A stretch of 64,000 nucleotides of DNA from an uncultured cyanobacterium (GTDB lineage Bacteria; Cyanobacteriota; Cyanobacteriia; PCC-6307; Cyanobiaceae), in NCBI GenBank assembly GCA_903917565.1, contig CAIXBB010000005.1, positions 1 through 64,000 on the forward strand, in the 5' to 3' direction. The translations under genes were made by a program, and so were the position numbers. How positions within the stretch are numbered: the stretch's first letter is position 1; each line of letters opens with the position of its first letter. The notes beneath the pieces were generated by a model. It was not told the DNA's origin. It made no database searches and saw only the letters and a program-made list of their open reading frames with translations. Positions 1 to 8,828 of the stretch are shown here, piece by piece.

Positions 1-139
1 ACAGGATGGAGTACAACACCTACAGACCGCATTCGGCTCTCCAGGGGCGTACGCCCCTGGAAGTCCTCCAGCAATGGAAAGCGGCCTGATCACCCCACCA
101 GCTCTCATAGGAACTGGACCACTGATGGGGGTCACGTCA
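1..139 (+). mobile_element. Right end of an IS3-family insertion sequence
   Basis: The window opens inside an insertion sequence. The last codons of an IS3-type transposase (stop at 87-89) are followed by about 50 noncoding bases that end in a terminal-repeat-like stretch, GGACCACTGATGGGGGTCAC, at about 115-134. IS3 elements usually end in CA, so the outer boundary is probably at 139. The left end lies outside the window, so the partner inverted repeat and the target duplication cannot be checked. Confidence 0.7.
3..89 (+). CDS. IS3-family transposase OrfB, C-terminal fragment
   Basis: Only the last 28 residues are present because the gene runs in from the left edge. The peptide has the YNxxRPHSALxGxTPxE signature found at the C-terminal end of IS3-type DDE transposases (rve integrase core). 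In the family this protein cuts and joins the element ends after fusion with OrfA by frameshifting. Whether the upstream part is intact cannot be seen here. Confidence 0.8.
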   Translation, partial: RMEYNTYRPHSALQGRTPLEVLQQWKAA

Positions 140-489
140 GGGCTGCCAGCCGTTCTTGGGGCCGTTGGGATCAGAGGCGGGGCCGATCCGAATCCCCGTC
201 TGGCCGCCAGGTTGGGCCAGTGCCGGGTCATCAGCGGCTGCAGCGGGGGCTGCCCTTCATGCTGGTCCTGGCCTGTGAGCTTGGCCGGGGAGGTCTGGAC
301 AGAGTCCTTCGCGCCCCTCTGAGGCGAGGTACCGGCGCTGGGAGGGGGCTCCCCCACTGCTGCTCAGCCGTTAAGCCGAACGGCGGTTCGGCTTCGGAAA
401 TACCACTCCTTGGCTCTGATTGACTCGTTGGTACTGCCGAAACACCCGCCCACCAAGCTAAGCGACACCTTTGTCCAGCGTCTGGAGGT
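140..489. other. Intergenic region without a supported gene
   Basis: This 350-base stretch lies between the IS end and the 3' end of folB. The open frames present are short and their translations look like unconstrained GC-rich sequence. The only structure I see is the hairpin at 373-394. It may be chromosomal flank in which the IS inserted. Confidence 0.5.
373..394 (-). terminator. Hairpin downstream of folB
   Basis: AAGCCGAAC (373-381) and GTTCGGCTT (386-394) form a perfect 9-bp stem around a four-base loop. It lies about 95 bases beyond the folB stop, at the end of the minus-strand run. Neither side has a T-run, so intrinsic termination is possible but unproven. Confidence 0.4.
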
Positions 490-852
490 TCACCCCCAGC
501 GCCGCCGCCGGCTCACGGCCACACTGCCGTCGAAGCCCGGCACCGGCACCCGGCACTTGCTGAGCTCCAGCGCCAGGGGGATCGGCCCGTAGCAGTCCTC
601 CAGGCGATCGAGGATCCGCTCGCTGTAGTGCTCCAGGGTGAGGCAGCGGATGGTGCGGGCCTGCTCCTGCAGCGCCGCGATGCCGCGGCCGTAGTCGTGC
701 CCCTGGCTGAGATCGTCGCTGCGGGCCACGGCGGCAAGGTCGACCCCCAGGGAGAAGGCGAGCTCAAACCACTGGCCGTGCAGCCGTTCGCGCTCGACCA
801 CCCCCACGTGGGCCCAGAGCCGCAGGCCGCGCACATGGATCGCCTCGTTCAC
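490..852 (-). CDS. folB: Dihydroneopterin aldolase
   Basis: The 120-residue product has the length of single-domain FolB. In folate synthesis this enzyme cleaves 7,8-dihydroneopterin to 6-hydroxymethyl-dihydropterin and glycolaldehyde in the cytoplasm. It opens with the family pattern [19 protein letters not shown], followed by the hydrophobic [11 protein letters not shown] strand, and ends with the [11 protein letters not shown] block that resembles the usual KP motif. The start codon overlaps the proA stop by 4 bases, so it is probably translationally coupled as the last gene of a tamB > ROK kinase > proA > folB run. Confidence 0.88.
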   Translation of the reverse strand: MNEAIHVRGLRLWAHVGVVERERLHGQWFELAFSLGVDLAAVARSDDLSQGHDYGRGIAALQEQARTIRCLTLEHYSERILDRLEDCYGPIPLALELSKCRVPVPGFDGSVAVSRRRRWG

Positions 853-2180
853 AGGGGCAGGGGGCGGTGGCTGAACTGCCGCAGGCCCTCGGCATAGTCG
901 GCGGCGATATGGCCCTCGCCCCGCAGGCGGTAGCGGTAGGTGACCAGCCCCTCGAGCCCCACCGGTCCCCGCGGCGGCAGGGTCTGGGTGCTGATGCCCA
1001 CCTCGGCGCCGAAGCCGTAGCGGTTGCCGTCGGCGAAGCGGGTGGAGCAGTTGAGGAACACCCCGGCGCTGTCCACCGCCCGCAGGAAGCGGTCGGCGGC
1101 CACAGGGTCGTTGGTGGCAATGGCATCGGTGTGGCGGGAGCCGTGGCGGCGCACATGCTCCAGCGCCGCCTCCAGATCACCCACCACCTTGACGTTGAGG
1201 ATCAGATCCGAATACTCCGTGTCCCAGGCGCCGGGCCCGGCCACCTGCTCCACCCCCAGGGCGCAGGCGGCGGCATCGCCCCGCAGCTCCACCGCCGCCG
1301 CGGCGAAGCCCGGCAGCGCCGCCGCCAGGAAAGCCGGAGCGATGGCCTCGTGCACCAGCAGGGTCTCGATGGCGTTGCAGGCCGCCGGGTACTGGGTCTT
1401 GCTGTCGAGGGCGATGCGCAGGGCCAGGGCGGGATCGGCGGCCCGATCCACGTACAGGTGGCAGATGCCGTCGGCGTGGCCGAGCACGGGGATGCGGGTG
1501 TTGTCCTGGATGAAACGCACCAGGGCGTTGGAGCCCCGGGGAATGATCAGATCCACCAGGCCATCGAGCCGCAGCAGGCCCAGGCTCTCCTCGCGGCTGG
1601 TGAGCAGCTCCAGAGCGCCTGGGGCCACCACACTGGCGGCCAGCCCCCGCTGCAGGGCCGCCATGATCGCCTGGCAGCTGCGGCGGGCTTCCCGGCCCCC
1701 CTTGAGCAGGGCGCCGTTGCCGGAGCGGATCGCCAGCGAGGCGATCTGCATCACCGCATCGGGCCTGGCCTCGAAGATCACCCCCAGCACCCCCAGGGGC
1801 ACACTCAGCCGCTCCAGCACCAGCCCCGCATCGAGCTCGGTGTGCAGCTGGCGCCGGCCCACGGGATCGTCCAGGGCCGCCACCTGGCGCACCCCGGCGA
1901 TGGCGCCCGCCAACTTGGGGCCATCCAGCTTGAGGCGGGCCACCAGGGCAGGCGTCACCCCCTCAGCGTCCGCGGCGGCCAGGTCGGCCCGGTTGGCCTC
2001 CAGGATCTGGGAGCTGGCGGCTTCCAGGGCTTCGGCCATGGCCTCCACCGCGGCGCGGCGTTCGGCATCGCTGCACTGGCCCAGGGCCATGGCGGCCCGG
2101 CGCACCGCCGCGGCCCGCTGCAGCAGCTGGGGATCGGGCTCCGGCACGACGCTGACGGGAGGGGTGATGGTCTGGCTCAT
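849..2180 (-). CDS. proA: Gamma-glutamyl phosphate reductase
   Basis: This 443-residue enzyme makes glutamate-5-semialdehyde from gamma-glutamyl phosphate with NADPH, the second step of proline synthesis. Aldehyde-dehydrogenase-superfamily features are clear: [20 protein letters not shown], a GNGALLKGG stretch, LIIPRGSN, and the catalytic-cysteine block around [13 protein letters not shown] chose the ATG at 2180, not the one at 2189, because it overlaps the upstream stop (ATGA) and has GGGAGG about 9 bases upstream. That same GGGAGG is too close to the other ATG. The length fits ProA. Confidence 0.93.
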   Translation of the reverse strand: MSQTITPPVSVVPEPDPQLLQRAAAVRRAAMALGQCSDAERRAAVEAMAEALEAASSQILEANRADLAAADAEGVTPALVARLKLDGPKLAGAIAGVRQVAALDDPVGRRQLHTELDAGLVLERLSVPLGVLGVIFEARPDAVMQIASLAIRSGNGALLKGGREARRSCQAIMAALQRGLAASVVAPGALELLTSREESLGLLRLDGLVDLIIPRGSNALVRFIQDNTRIPVLGHADGICHLYVDRAADPALALRIALDSKTQYPAACNAIETLLVHEAIAPAFLAAALPGFAAAAVELRGDAAACALGVEQVAGPGAWDTEYSDLILNVKVVGDLEAALEHVRRHGSRHTDAIATNDPVAADRFLRAVDSAGVFLNCSTRFADGNRYGFGAEVGISTQTLPPRGPVGLEGLVTYRYRLRGEGHIAADYAEGLRQFSHRPLPL

Positions 2181-3103
2181 GGCTCCCATCCTCCCAAGCG
2201 ATCCAGCGCAAGCCGCACCGCCCCCAGCCGGCCGGCGCCATTGCCCAGGGCGCAGCGGCGGATCACCAGACCCTCCCGGCTCACCGCCAGCACCCGTTCG
2301 TTCACCTCCCGCCAGACCGCCGGCAGGAAGTGGTGGCTGGCGCCGCTGAGGCCGCCACCGATCAGCACCAACTCCGGGGTGAGCACGTAGAGCAGCGAGC
2401 TCAGCCCCACCCCGAGCAACCGTCCGTAGGACTCCCACACCGCCAGGGCCTCCCCATCGCCGGCATCAGCGCGGCGGCAGAGCTCGAGCGGATCGAGCGC
2501 GCTGAGGCGCGCCAGACCACCGAGGCTGCAGAACTGCTCCAGGGAGCCCCGGTTGCCGCTGCGGCACGGGGGGCCATCGGGGTCCACGCCGATCAGGCCC
2601 GGTTCGGCCGCCGCACCGCCGTGGCCGGTGAACAGCTGGCCGCCGAGCAACACCGCCCCACCCACGCCGGTGCCCAGGGTGAGAAGCAACACGTTGTCCA
2701 CGCCACGGGCCGCCCCCTGCCAGGCCTCCCCGAGCAGGGCACAGTTGGCGTCATTGCCCAGGATCACCTGCCGCCCCAGCTCGGCTTCGAGCCAGGCGGC
2801 CAGGGGCACATCCCGCCAGCCCGGCAGGTTGATGGAAATCCGCGCCACCCTACCCGCCGCATCGCAGGGCCCCGGCAGACCGATGCCCACCTGGCCTGCG
2901 AGGCGATCGGGGTCGAGCTGTCCGATGGCCTCGGCGACGGCCAGGCTCACCGCCCCGGGCATCGCCGGCTGGGGGGTGGGCACCTCGGCCTCGGCGAGCA
3001 GGGTGCCCTGACGATCGCAGCGGGCCAGCTTGATGGCCGTGCCCCCCAGATCGATGCCGATCAGCTGGGCCTCACCGGGAGGTCGTGCGGGGGACGACGG
3101 CAT
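2177..3103 (-). CDS. ROK-family sugar kinase (putative glucokinase)
   Basis: The 308-residue protein belongs to the ROK family, probably phosphorylating glucose or a related sugar with ATP. It shows the N-terminal phosphate-binding loop [22 protein letters not shown] with the likely catalytic Asp, and [15 protein letters not shown]. The ROK zinc motif, usually CxCGxxGCxE, reads [10 protein letters not shown] here, so two of three cysteines are missing. A substrate cannot be assigned from sequence. It follows tamB by 34 bases and overlaps proA by 4. Picocyanobacteria commonly annotate this gene as glucokinase. Confidence 0.8.
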   Translation of the reverse strand: MPSSPARPPGEAQLIGIDLGGTAIKLARCDRQGTLLAEAEVPTPQPAMPGAVSLAVAEAIGQLDPDRLAGQVGIGLPGPCDAAGRVARISINLPGWRDVPLAAWLEAELGRQVILGNDANCALLGEAWQGAARGVDNVLLLTLGTGVGGAVLLGGQLFTGHGGAAAEPGLIGVDPDGPPCRSGNRGSLEQFCSLGGLARLSALDPLELCRRADAGDGEALAVWESYGRLLGVGLSSLLYVLTPELVLIGGGLSGASHHFLPAVWREVNERVLAVSREGLVIRRCALGNGAGRLGAVRLALDRLGGWEP

Positions 3104-3137
3104 CGGCGCACCTTAATCAGCGCGGCCTCCTTCGGCT

Positions 3138-6100
3138 TCAGAAGCGCAGGAACAACTGCAGCAGCGACTGCCAAGCCCCTTCGGTGTCGACGGAGGTCTG
3201 CAGGTTGAAGGTGTCGGAGGCCTTGTAGGTGAGGGTCACCTGGGGGGGCACGTCGGAGCGGTTCGGGGCCGCCAGCACCGACATGCTGAAACGGTTGGAG
3301 ATGTCCACGCCGATCTCCGCCCCCAGCACCAGCTGGGGCGGCACCCGCCGGGTGGTGCGTTCCCGCTGGGCGTCGATCGACTGGTCCACGTAGGTGGGAT
3401 AGAGGGCCAGGCTCACCCGTTGGCCGAAGGCATCGCTGAGGGACGACAGCAGCGGCGACAGCAGGGTCTGGCCCACCACCGTGGCCAGGGCCGCTCCGGC
3501 CCCGCCACCGCTCAGGCCCGCCAGGGTGTTGCCGCCGATCAGCGCCACCAGCCGCTCCTGCGGCAGGGGCGGACTGCTGCGCAGCTTGAGGTTCTCGGCG
3601 ATGCGGTCGGCTGGACCGCTCACCGACACGACGACCAGGATCAGGTTCAGCTGGTTGAGGGCCGACAGGCCGGATTGGCTGGGGGCGTTCTGCACCGAGG
3701 GGGCCACCTCCCCCACCCCGGCCGGGGACAGCACGCTGAGGCTGTCGGAGATGCGGGTGCGCAGGGCGATGTCGAGGTAGGGCACCAGCCCGAGGGAGGG
3801 GGTGAAGATCGCCACGTTGGGGGCATCGGGATCGAGACTGAAGCTGGTGGTGAAGAGATTCAGCCGTCCCCCCAGCAAGCGCACCACCCCTGAGGCCCTC
3901 AGGGAGGGATCCAGGTGGCCATTGATCCGCAGGCGGCCGGCCGCGGTGAAGTTGGCGATGTTGGGAATCACCACCCGCAGATCGGGCCCCAGCCGCAGGG
4001 TCAGGTCTTCGAAGGCCAGGTAGGGGAAGCGGGGCACCGAGGCGCGCAGGGCTTCGGCGGAGGTGGACTCCACATCGGGACCCAGCAGCACCAGGGGCTG
4101 CTGGAAGTTCCACTTCGCCTCCAGCAGCTCGGGCATGGTGCGCGGCTTCACGGGCTGGTCGGACACCGGCGCGCTGGCCGCCAGCCGACCGGGCTGGACG
4201 TTGATCGTGCCGCGGCTGATCGCCACGTCGCCGCCCAGCACGGGGGCCACCAGGCTGCCGCTGAACTGCAGCCGGCCATCCCCCACCGCCACCAGGCGCG
4301 GCACCGTGAAGGGCACCTGCTCCAGGTTCATCACCAGGGTCCTGTCCTTGTCCAGGGGCCGGAACAAGCCCAGACGGCCCTCGCCGGCGACCACACCCTT
4401 CGGCCCCACCCGGGCGCGGAACTCCTGCACCACCATCTGCTCGAAGTCGAACAGGATCGTGGCTTCCACATCCCGCACCTCCTGGCCGATGAAGCGGCAG
4501 CGGACCTCCCGCAGCCGCAGGAAGCCGTTGGCGATCGGATCGTCGAGGCTGCCGCGCACCAGCAGCTGGAGGTCGGCGCCGCCCTCCTTCCATTCGAAGG
4601 CCTCCCCCCCCAGACGGGTGAGGAAGCGCAGGCCATCGCCACGGGTGGCGAGGCGCAGTTCCAGTCCCTGCTGGGAGGCCACCAGCGGGATGGTGCCCGC
4701 CAGGTCGACGCTGCGGGAGGCACCCTCGGCCCGCAGGGCCAGATCCAGACCAAGACCTTCGGCCTTCAGTTCCACCCGTCCCCGCTCCAGCTGCAGCGCC
4801 TGCTCCCCAAAGCGGCCGTCAACCAGCGCCAGGTCGAGGCTGAGCTCGGGGCGGGCGCCGCCCAGCCGGTAGCGGCCTCGGGCCGCCAGGCTGCCGCGCA
4901 GGTTCTCCGGCAGTGGGGTGAGCAGGGCCAGCAGGGAGAGGGGCAGGTCAGCGAGGCTGAAGCTGCCGCTGCCTCCGGTGAGCGGCCCCTCCAGCCGTAC
5001 CGCGAACGGCTTGACGCCCAGGGCCTGGGCCCGATCGCCCTGGTTGAACCAGAGATGGCCGGTGGCCTTGAGGTCGGCCCTGGTGCGGGCGAAGTCCGGG
5101 CCGCTGAGCAGCAGATCGGCATCGATCCGGGCCTGCAGCCGCTCGAACCGTTCCGCCCGGCTGGCCCGGCTGGCCGCCTGGACCCTGGCGGCGACCCGCT
5201 GCTCGGCCTGGCCAAGGGCCAGCAACTGGTCGGTGACCGTGCCGGCCATGGTGTCGATCACCAGGCTGCCCAGATCACTGGCCCGTCCGCGGGCCGGGGC
5301 CGGTGCCCCACGCCAGATGGGCCAGGCGTCGCTGAGCTGCCGGAACAGAAGGGTGGAGAGCTGGCGGGCCTCGAAGCGGGCCCGGAAGGGACCGTTCCAG
5401 CGCCCGGACATCGTGGCGGCGATGGTGCCCTCGCCAAGCGGCTCGATCCGGCCCTTCACCCGGTACTGGCGGTCGTCGTAGACCACATCGGCCTGGATGC
5501 GGCGTCCCCCCACCCCCAGGAACTGGGGCGAGAGCAGCTCCACCCGGCCGTCGAAACCGAGCGGCTGCAGCCCCAGCCGGCCACTGCCGCTGAGGGCCCC
5601 CTCCAGGGGACGCAGGCGCCGGTTGGGTCCGGTGGCCACCGAAAGGCCCCGCAGCGGGAAGGCGCGCGCCAACCAGCGGTAGCCCACCGGCCGGCCTTCG
5701 AGGGTCAGCCGGCCACCGTCCCGCTCGATGGAGGCCCGCACCGGCTGCCAACGCCGGTCGAGCAGGGCCGTGAGGCGTCCCTCCGGCGTCGGCGCCACCA
5801 TCGTCAGATCCAGGGAACGGTCCTTGAGGCGGCCGCGCCAGGTTTCCCGCAGCAGCAGGGGACCCGCCCCGGGCTGCTGCAGGCGCAGCTGGAGGTCGGG
5901 ACGCAGTTCCGCCAGGGGCCCGGCGATGGTGCCATCCACATCCAGATGCCCCTGCAGGGTGGTGCCCAGCAGCGGATTGAGGCGGAACAGGGGGTAGGAC
6001 CGGAGGCCCACGCGCGCCTGCAGCGGACCAGCCACCAGACCCTTGCCCGCCTGGAAGGACAGGGGCAGCCGGGCCGTGGCCACCAGGCGGTCGGCATTGA

Positions 6101-7493
6101 AGCGTTCCAGCCGCAGCATCCGGTCGCTCCACACCAGGGCTGCCCGCCAGGGCCCCAGGAGCTGCTGGGAGGCCTGGCCCGTCTCCACCAGCAGGCGAGG
6201 CGCCGCCAGGCGGCCATCCGCCCGCAGGCGGCCGGCGAGGGGCTGCCGCAGCCACTGGCTCAGGCGGGAGGCGGCGGGGAAGTCATCGGGATTCAGGCGC
6301 CAGCGGGCGTCCAGGGCCAGCAACCGGCCGACGCTGCCGCTGGCCCTGACCGTGGAGCCACCCAGCTGGCCATCCAGCCGGGCGATGCGCAGCAGGCCAT
6401 CCCCCCAGCGTCCCTTGAGATTGACCGTCACCGGTTGGCGCCCGAGCGGATGGCCCGGCGGCGGTTGGACGACGAGCTGGAGATCCAGGCGGCGATCCGC
6501 CTCGGCCCTGGCCGCCAGGCGGCCACCCCATGGCCCGTAGCGCCAGGGGCTGGCGGGCACGATCAGGGCCCGATCCCGGCAGCTCAGGGGCAACCGCTCC
6601 GCCGTCAGCGGCACGGAGCCGCCCTGCAGTCGCCAGCGCAGGGCCCGCAGCTCCAGGCCGCCGTCGCAACGGGCCAGACCTGCGTTGATCCTCAGCCCCA
6701 GGCGCCCATCAGCCTCGCCGGCGAGCTCCCCCCCAACCCGGTCACCGGCTGGAAACAACGACCGCAGCGGGGCCAGGGGAAAACGGCGGGCCGTCAGCCG
6801 GCCCAGCCAGTGCTGCTTCTGCCACTGACCCTCGCCGTCCACCAGCAACGAGCCACCGCCTTGGCCGGCAGGGGGTGCCAGCCGCAGCCCCAGGTCGATC
6901 TCCCGGCGATGCAGGCGCAGCGCCACCTGGCCCGAGAGGGCCAGATCGAGGGGGCGGGCCGTCGCTCCGGCGCCCCAGACCCGCAGCGCGCCGGGCTGGA
7001 GCAGACCCAGGCGCACGTCGATCCGCGGCGGCTCGTGCCCGGGTGGGACCGACCCCAGCACCCAGAACTGGCCCCTGGCATTGCGGCGCAGTTCGGCCCG
7101 GGCCCCCCGGAGGCCCAGATCCAGCACGGGCCCGCGCAACGCCAGGCTGGCCAGCGGGTCGATCCGCAGCCGCACCGCCTCCACCGCGACGGTGGAGCCG
7201 TCCTCCCGGCCGGCAAGAAAACGGGTGGGACCAATCCAGAAGCCATCCGCGCTCAGGCCCCGGTAGGGGCCCATGACGAGTGGACGGCCCATGGCCGTGC
7301 CGATCTGGCGCTCCAGGGACGGCCTGAAACGGCCGTAGAGGCCGGCGACAATCCGGTCGAACCAGAAGACCCCCGCACCCAGGCCCGCCCCCACCAGACC
7401 AACGGCGAAAAGTCCCTTCCACGCGCGCCGGCGGGCAGGCAGGGACCGTCTGTCAGGCTTCCATTGCATCCACCGGGGTCGGTCGCCGTCCAT
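3138..7493 (-). CDS. tamB: TamB/DUF490-type translocation and assembly module protein
   Basis: This very large protein (about 1,450 residues) has one N-terminal membrane anchor (residues about 20-40, with a Lys/Arg-rich stretch before it) and a long body of short repetitive beta-strand units with alternating hydrophobics. The C-terminal 400 or so residues match the TamB/DUF490 domain and end in a beta-barrel-like finish (LLQLFLRF). Relatives include Tic236 of plastids. The family bridges inner and outer membranes in outer-membrane protein insertion or lipid transport. Starts at 7493 and 7469 are both possible; 7505 would be a TTG. It diverges from the Ycf51-like gene across about 45 bases. 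Confidence 0.87.
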   Translation of the reverse strand: MDGDRPRWMQWKPDRRSLPARRRAWKGLFAVGLVGAGLGAGVFWFDRIVAGLYGRFRPSLERQIGTAMGRPLVMGPYRGLSADGFWIGPTRFLAGREDGSTVAVEAVRLRIDPLASLALRGPVLDLGLRGARAELRRNARGQFWVLGSVPPGHEPPRIDVRLGLLQPGALRVWGAGATARPLDLALSGQVALRLHRREIDLGLRLAPPAGQGGGSLLVDGEGQWQKQHWLGRLTARRFPLAPLRSLFPAGDRVGGELAGEADGRLGLRINAGLARCDGGLELRALRWRLQGGSVPLTAERLPLSCRDRALIVPASPWRYGPWGGRLAARAEADRRLDLQLVVQPPPGHPLGRQPVTVNLKGRWGDGLLRIARLDGQLGGSTVRASGSVGRLLALDARWRLNPDDFPAASRLSQWLRQPLAGRLRADGRLAAPRLLVETGQASQQLLGPWRAALVWSDRMLRLERFNADRLVATARLPLSFQAGKGLVAGPLQARVGLRSYPLFRLNPLLGTTLQGHLDVDGTIAGPLAELRPDLQLRLQQPGAGPLLLRETWRGRLKDRSLDLTMVAPTPEGRLTALLDRRWQPVRASIERDGGRLTLEGRPVGYRWLARAFPLRGLSVATGPNRRLRPLEGALSGSGRLGLQPLGFDGRVELLSPQFLGVGGRRIQADVVYDDRQYRVKGRIEPLGEGTIAATMSGRWNGPFRARFEARQLSTLLFRQLSDAWPIWRGAPAPARGRASDLGSLVIDTMAGTVTDQLLALGQAEQRVAARVQAASRASRAERFERLQARIDADLLLSGPDFARTRADLKATGHLWFNQGDRAQALGVKPFAVRLEGPLTGGSGSFSLADLPLSLLALLTPLPENLRGSLAARGRYRLGGARPELSLDLALVDGRFGEQALQLERGRVELKAEGLGLDLALRAEGASRSVDLAGTIPLVASQQGLELRLATRGDGLRFLTRLGGEAFEWKEGGADLQLLVRGSLDDPIANGFLRLREVRCRFIGQEVRDVEATILFDFEQMVVQEFRARVGPKGVVAGEGRLGLFRPLDKDRTLVMNLEQVPFTVPRLVAVGDGRLQFSGSLVAPVLGGDVAISRGTINVQPGRLAASAPVSDQPVKPRTMPELLEAKWNFQQPLVLLGPDVESTSAEALRASVPRFPYLAFEDLTLRLGPDLRVVIPNIANFTAAGRLRINGHLDPSLRASGVVRLLGGRLNLFTTSFSLDPDAPNVAIFTPSLGLVPYLDIALRTRISDSLSVLSPAGVGEVAPSVQNAPSQSGLSALNQLNLILVVVSVSGPADRIAENLKLRSSPPLPQERLVALIGGNTLAGLSGGGAGAALATVVGQTLLSPLLSSLSDAFGQRVSLALYPTYVDQSIDAQRERTTRRVPPQLVLGAEIGVDISNRFSMSVLAAPNRSDVPPQVTLTYKASDTFNLQTSVDTEGAWQSLLQLFLRF

Positions 7494-7537
7494 GGGCGGC
7501 CGCAATATAGGGGGCTTGTCACGCCTTCCCCAGCCCC

Positions 7538-8014
7538 ATGGACGCTGATCCGATCCTGCTCGTGGCCGGCACCTGGCTGGGTGCCGCCAGCGGCGTGCTG
7601 GCGGTGCTCACCATCGCCGGATTCCTCTCCCGCTGGGGCATCCGCTTCCGTCTGGTGGGGATCACCAGCTTCACGGCCCTGCTCTCGCTCTCCTGCCTCG
7701 CCTTCGCCATCAGCTACAACCCGAGGGTGAGCGTGCCGGGGGCGATCCAGGTGCCCATCGTGTTCGACAACGGCACAGATCTGGTCATTGCCGCCGCACC
7801 TGCCGATCTGCAGAGCGAAGCGGCGGCCCCCACCGTGGAGCAGGTGGCCCGCAACCTGCGTGGGGGCGGCCGTGGTGGCAGCGGTGGCGGTGGTGGCCAG
7901 ATCCGGGTGCGGCTGCGGCGGGTCGAGGCCGTCGAGCCGGGACTGGCGCGGCCCGTGGTGCTGGCGGAAACCACCCGGGAGCTGGCCACCAGCAGCCTCG
8001 ACGAGGCCTCCTGA
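7538..8014 (+). CDS. ycf51: Ycf51-like membrane protein (DUF2518)
   Basis: This 158-residue protein has two N-terminal membrane segments (about residues 5-30 and 38-60) joined by RWGIRFRLVG, a feature I associate with Ycf51/DUF2518 of cyanobacteria and red-algal plastids. The C-terminal half looks soluble, contains a glycine-rich linker (residues about 108-120), and ends in a likely basic beta strand. Function is unknown. It starts a plus-strand run divergent from tamB. The family call is from memory of the motif. Confidence 0.65.
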   Translation: MDADPILLVAGTWLGAASGVLAVLTIAGFLSRWGIRFRLVGITSFTALLSLSCLAFAISYNPRVSVPGAIQVPIVFDNGTDLVIAAAPADLQSEAAAPTVEQVARNLRGGGRGGSGGGGGQIRVRLRRVEAVEPGLARPVVLAETTRELATSSLDEAS

Positions 8015-8020
8015 ACCCCA

Positions 8021-8422
8021 GTGGCCCTCCCCTTGCAGCCAGCGGCCCACATGTGGCGGGAACAGCAACGCCTGCGACGGGCGGGCATCGAGAGCTGGGA
8101 CGCCCTGGCCGAGCTCGACGACGCCCAGCTCCGGCAGCTGGCGGCCTCCGGGGAGGCCAGCGAAGCGCGGCTGATCCGCCTGCGCGGTCAGGCCCGGCTG
8201 GTGAGCGTGGTGGGGCTCGCTCCGGAGGAGGCGGCCCTGCTGCTCCACGGGGGCGTCGCCAGTCCCGCCGGCCTGGCCGCCGCCGATCCCCAGCAGTTGC
8301 TGCTGCAGCTGGGCCGGCTGCAGCGTCGGCTCACCGGGGGCGCCGTTCCGCCGGTCGATCTGCCCCTGGTGCTGACGTGGATCCGCCGGGCCAGTCAGGC
8401 ATCCGGTCGCTCCCCGAACTGA
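8021..8422 (+). CDS. DUF4332-like helix-hairpin-helix protein
   Basis: The product is up to 133 residues, all helical, with two repeats reminiscent of helix-hairpin-helix units: GIESWDALAELDDAQLRQLA and APEEAALLLHGGVASPAGL. That arrangement fits the DUF4332 family found in cyanobacteria, whose role is not established; such folds often contact DNA or protein. The GTG at 8021 lies 6 bases after the previous stop. The ATG at 8051 is an alternative and would remove ten residues. Confidence 0.6.
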   Translation: MALPLQPAAHMWREQQRLRRAGIESWDALAELDDAQLRQLAASGEASEARLIRLRGQARLVSVVGLAPEEAALLLHGGVASPAGLAAADPQQLLLQLGRLQRRLTGGAVPPVDLPLVLTWIRRASQASGRSPN

Positions 8423-8485
8423 CCATCAGGCCCGCACCACCCAGGCGGGGGTGACTGGAATGGACACATAGAGACGGAGGCAGCG

Positions 8486-8824
8486 ATGCCCCCATCCACT
8501 CCTTTTCTCCCCCCCAAAGCCACGAACCACCCCCTTCGCCACCATCTTGGTCGGCGCTTCACCGCCCTGCTCTGCGCCACCTGCCTCACCGCCGTGGCGG
8601 CGCCCATGGTCCGGGCCCAGTCCGCCCTGCTGGAGTCGGTGAAGCAGAACCCGGCCCTGGCCCAGAGCCTCTGCCAGCAGTTCCGCCAGCTGAACGCCCA
8701 GGGCGTGTCGGCCACAGCCAAGGCGTCGATTTCCAGCCTGGCCAGCAGCCGCGGCCTGAGCCCCATGGATGCGGAAGTGCTGGCCACCTATGTGATCGGC
8801 CTGCACTGCTCCACCGTGTTCTGA
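8486..8824 (+). CDS. Small secreted protein of unknown function
   Basis: I do not recognise a family. The 112-residue product has a twin-arginine-free N-terminal signal: basic residues, then FTALLCATCLTAVAA and a probable cleavage after VRAQ near residue 44. The mature part is about 67 residues, helical, with two cysteines (in the LCQQF and GLHCS stretches) that could pair. The stop is only 4 bases before the hydrolase that follows, which suggests cotranscription. Signal peptide and cysteines are seen; localisation in the periplasm is inferred. Confidence 0.65.
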   Translation: MPPSTPFLPPKATNHPLRHHLGRRFTALLCATCLTAVAAPMVRAQSALLESVKQNPALAQSLCQQFRQLNAQGVSATAKASISSLASSRGLSPMDAEVLATYVIGLHCSTVF

Positions 8825-8828
8825 TCCT

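Noticed and set aside
140-489. Short open frames in the IS flank
   Set aside because: No codon pattern, ribosome site or recognisable peptide; treated as noncoding.
867-2390. Long plus-strand frame opposite proA
   Set aside because: Antisense to proA and Arg/Gly/Gln-rich; no start context or domain.
3915-7730. A 1,271-codon open frame on the plus strand opposite tamB
   Set aside because: It is antisense to a well-supported gene, is rich in Gln/Pro/Gly/His/Arg as expected from reverse-strand GC-rich codons, and has no recognisable domain.
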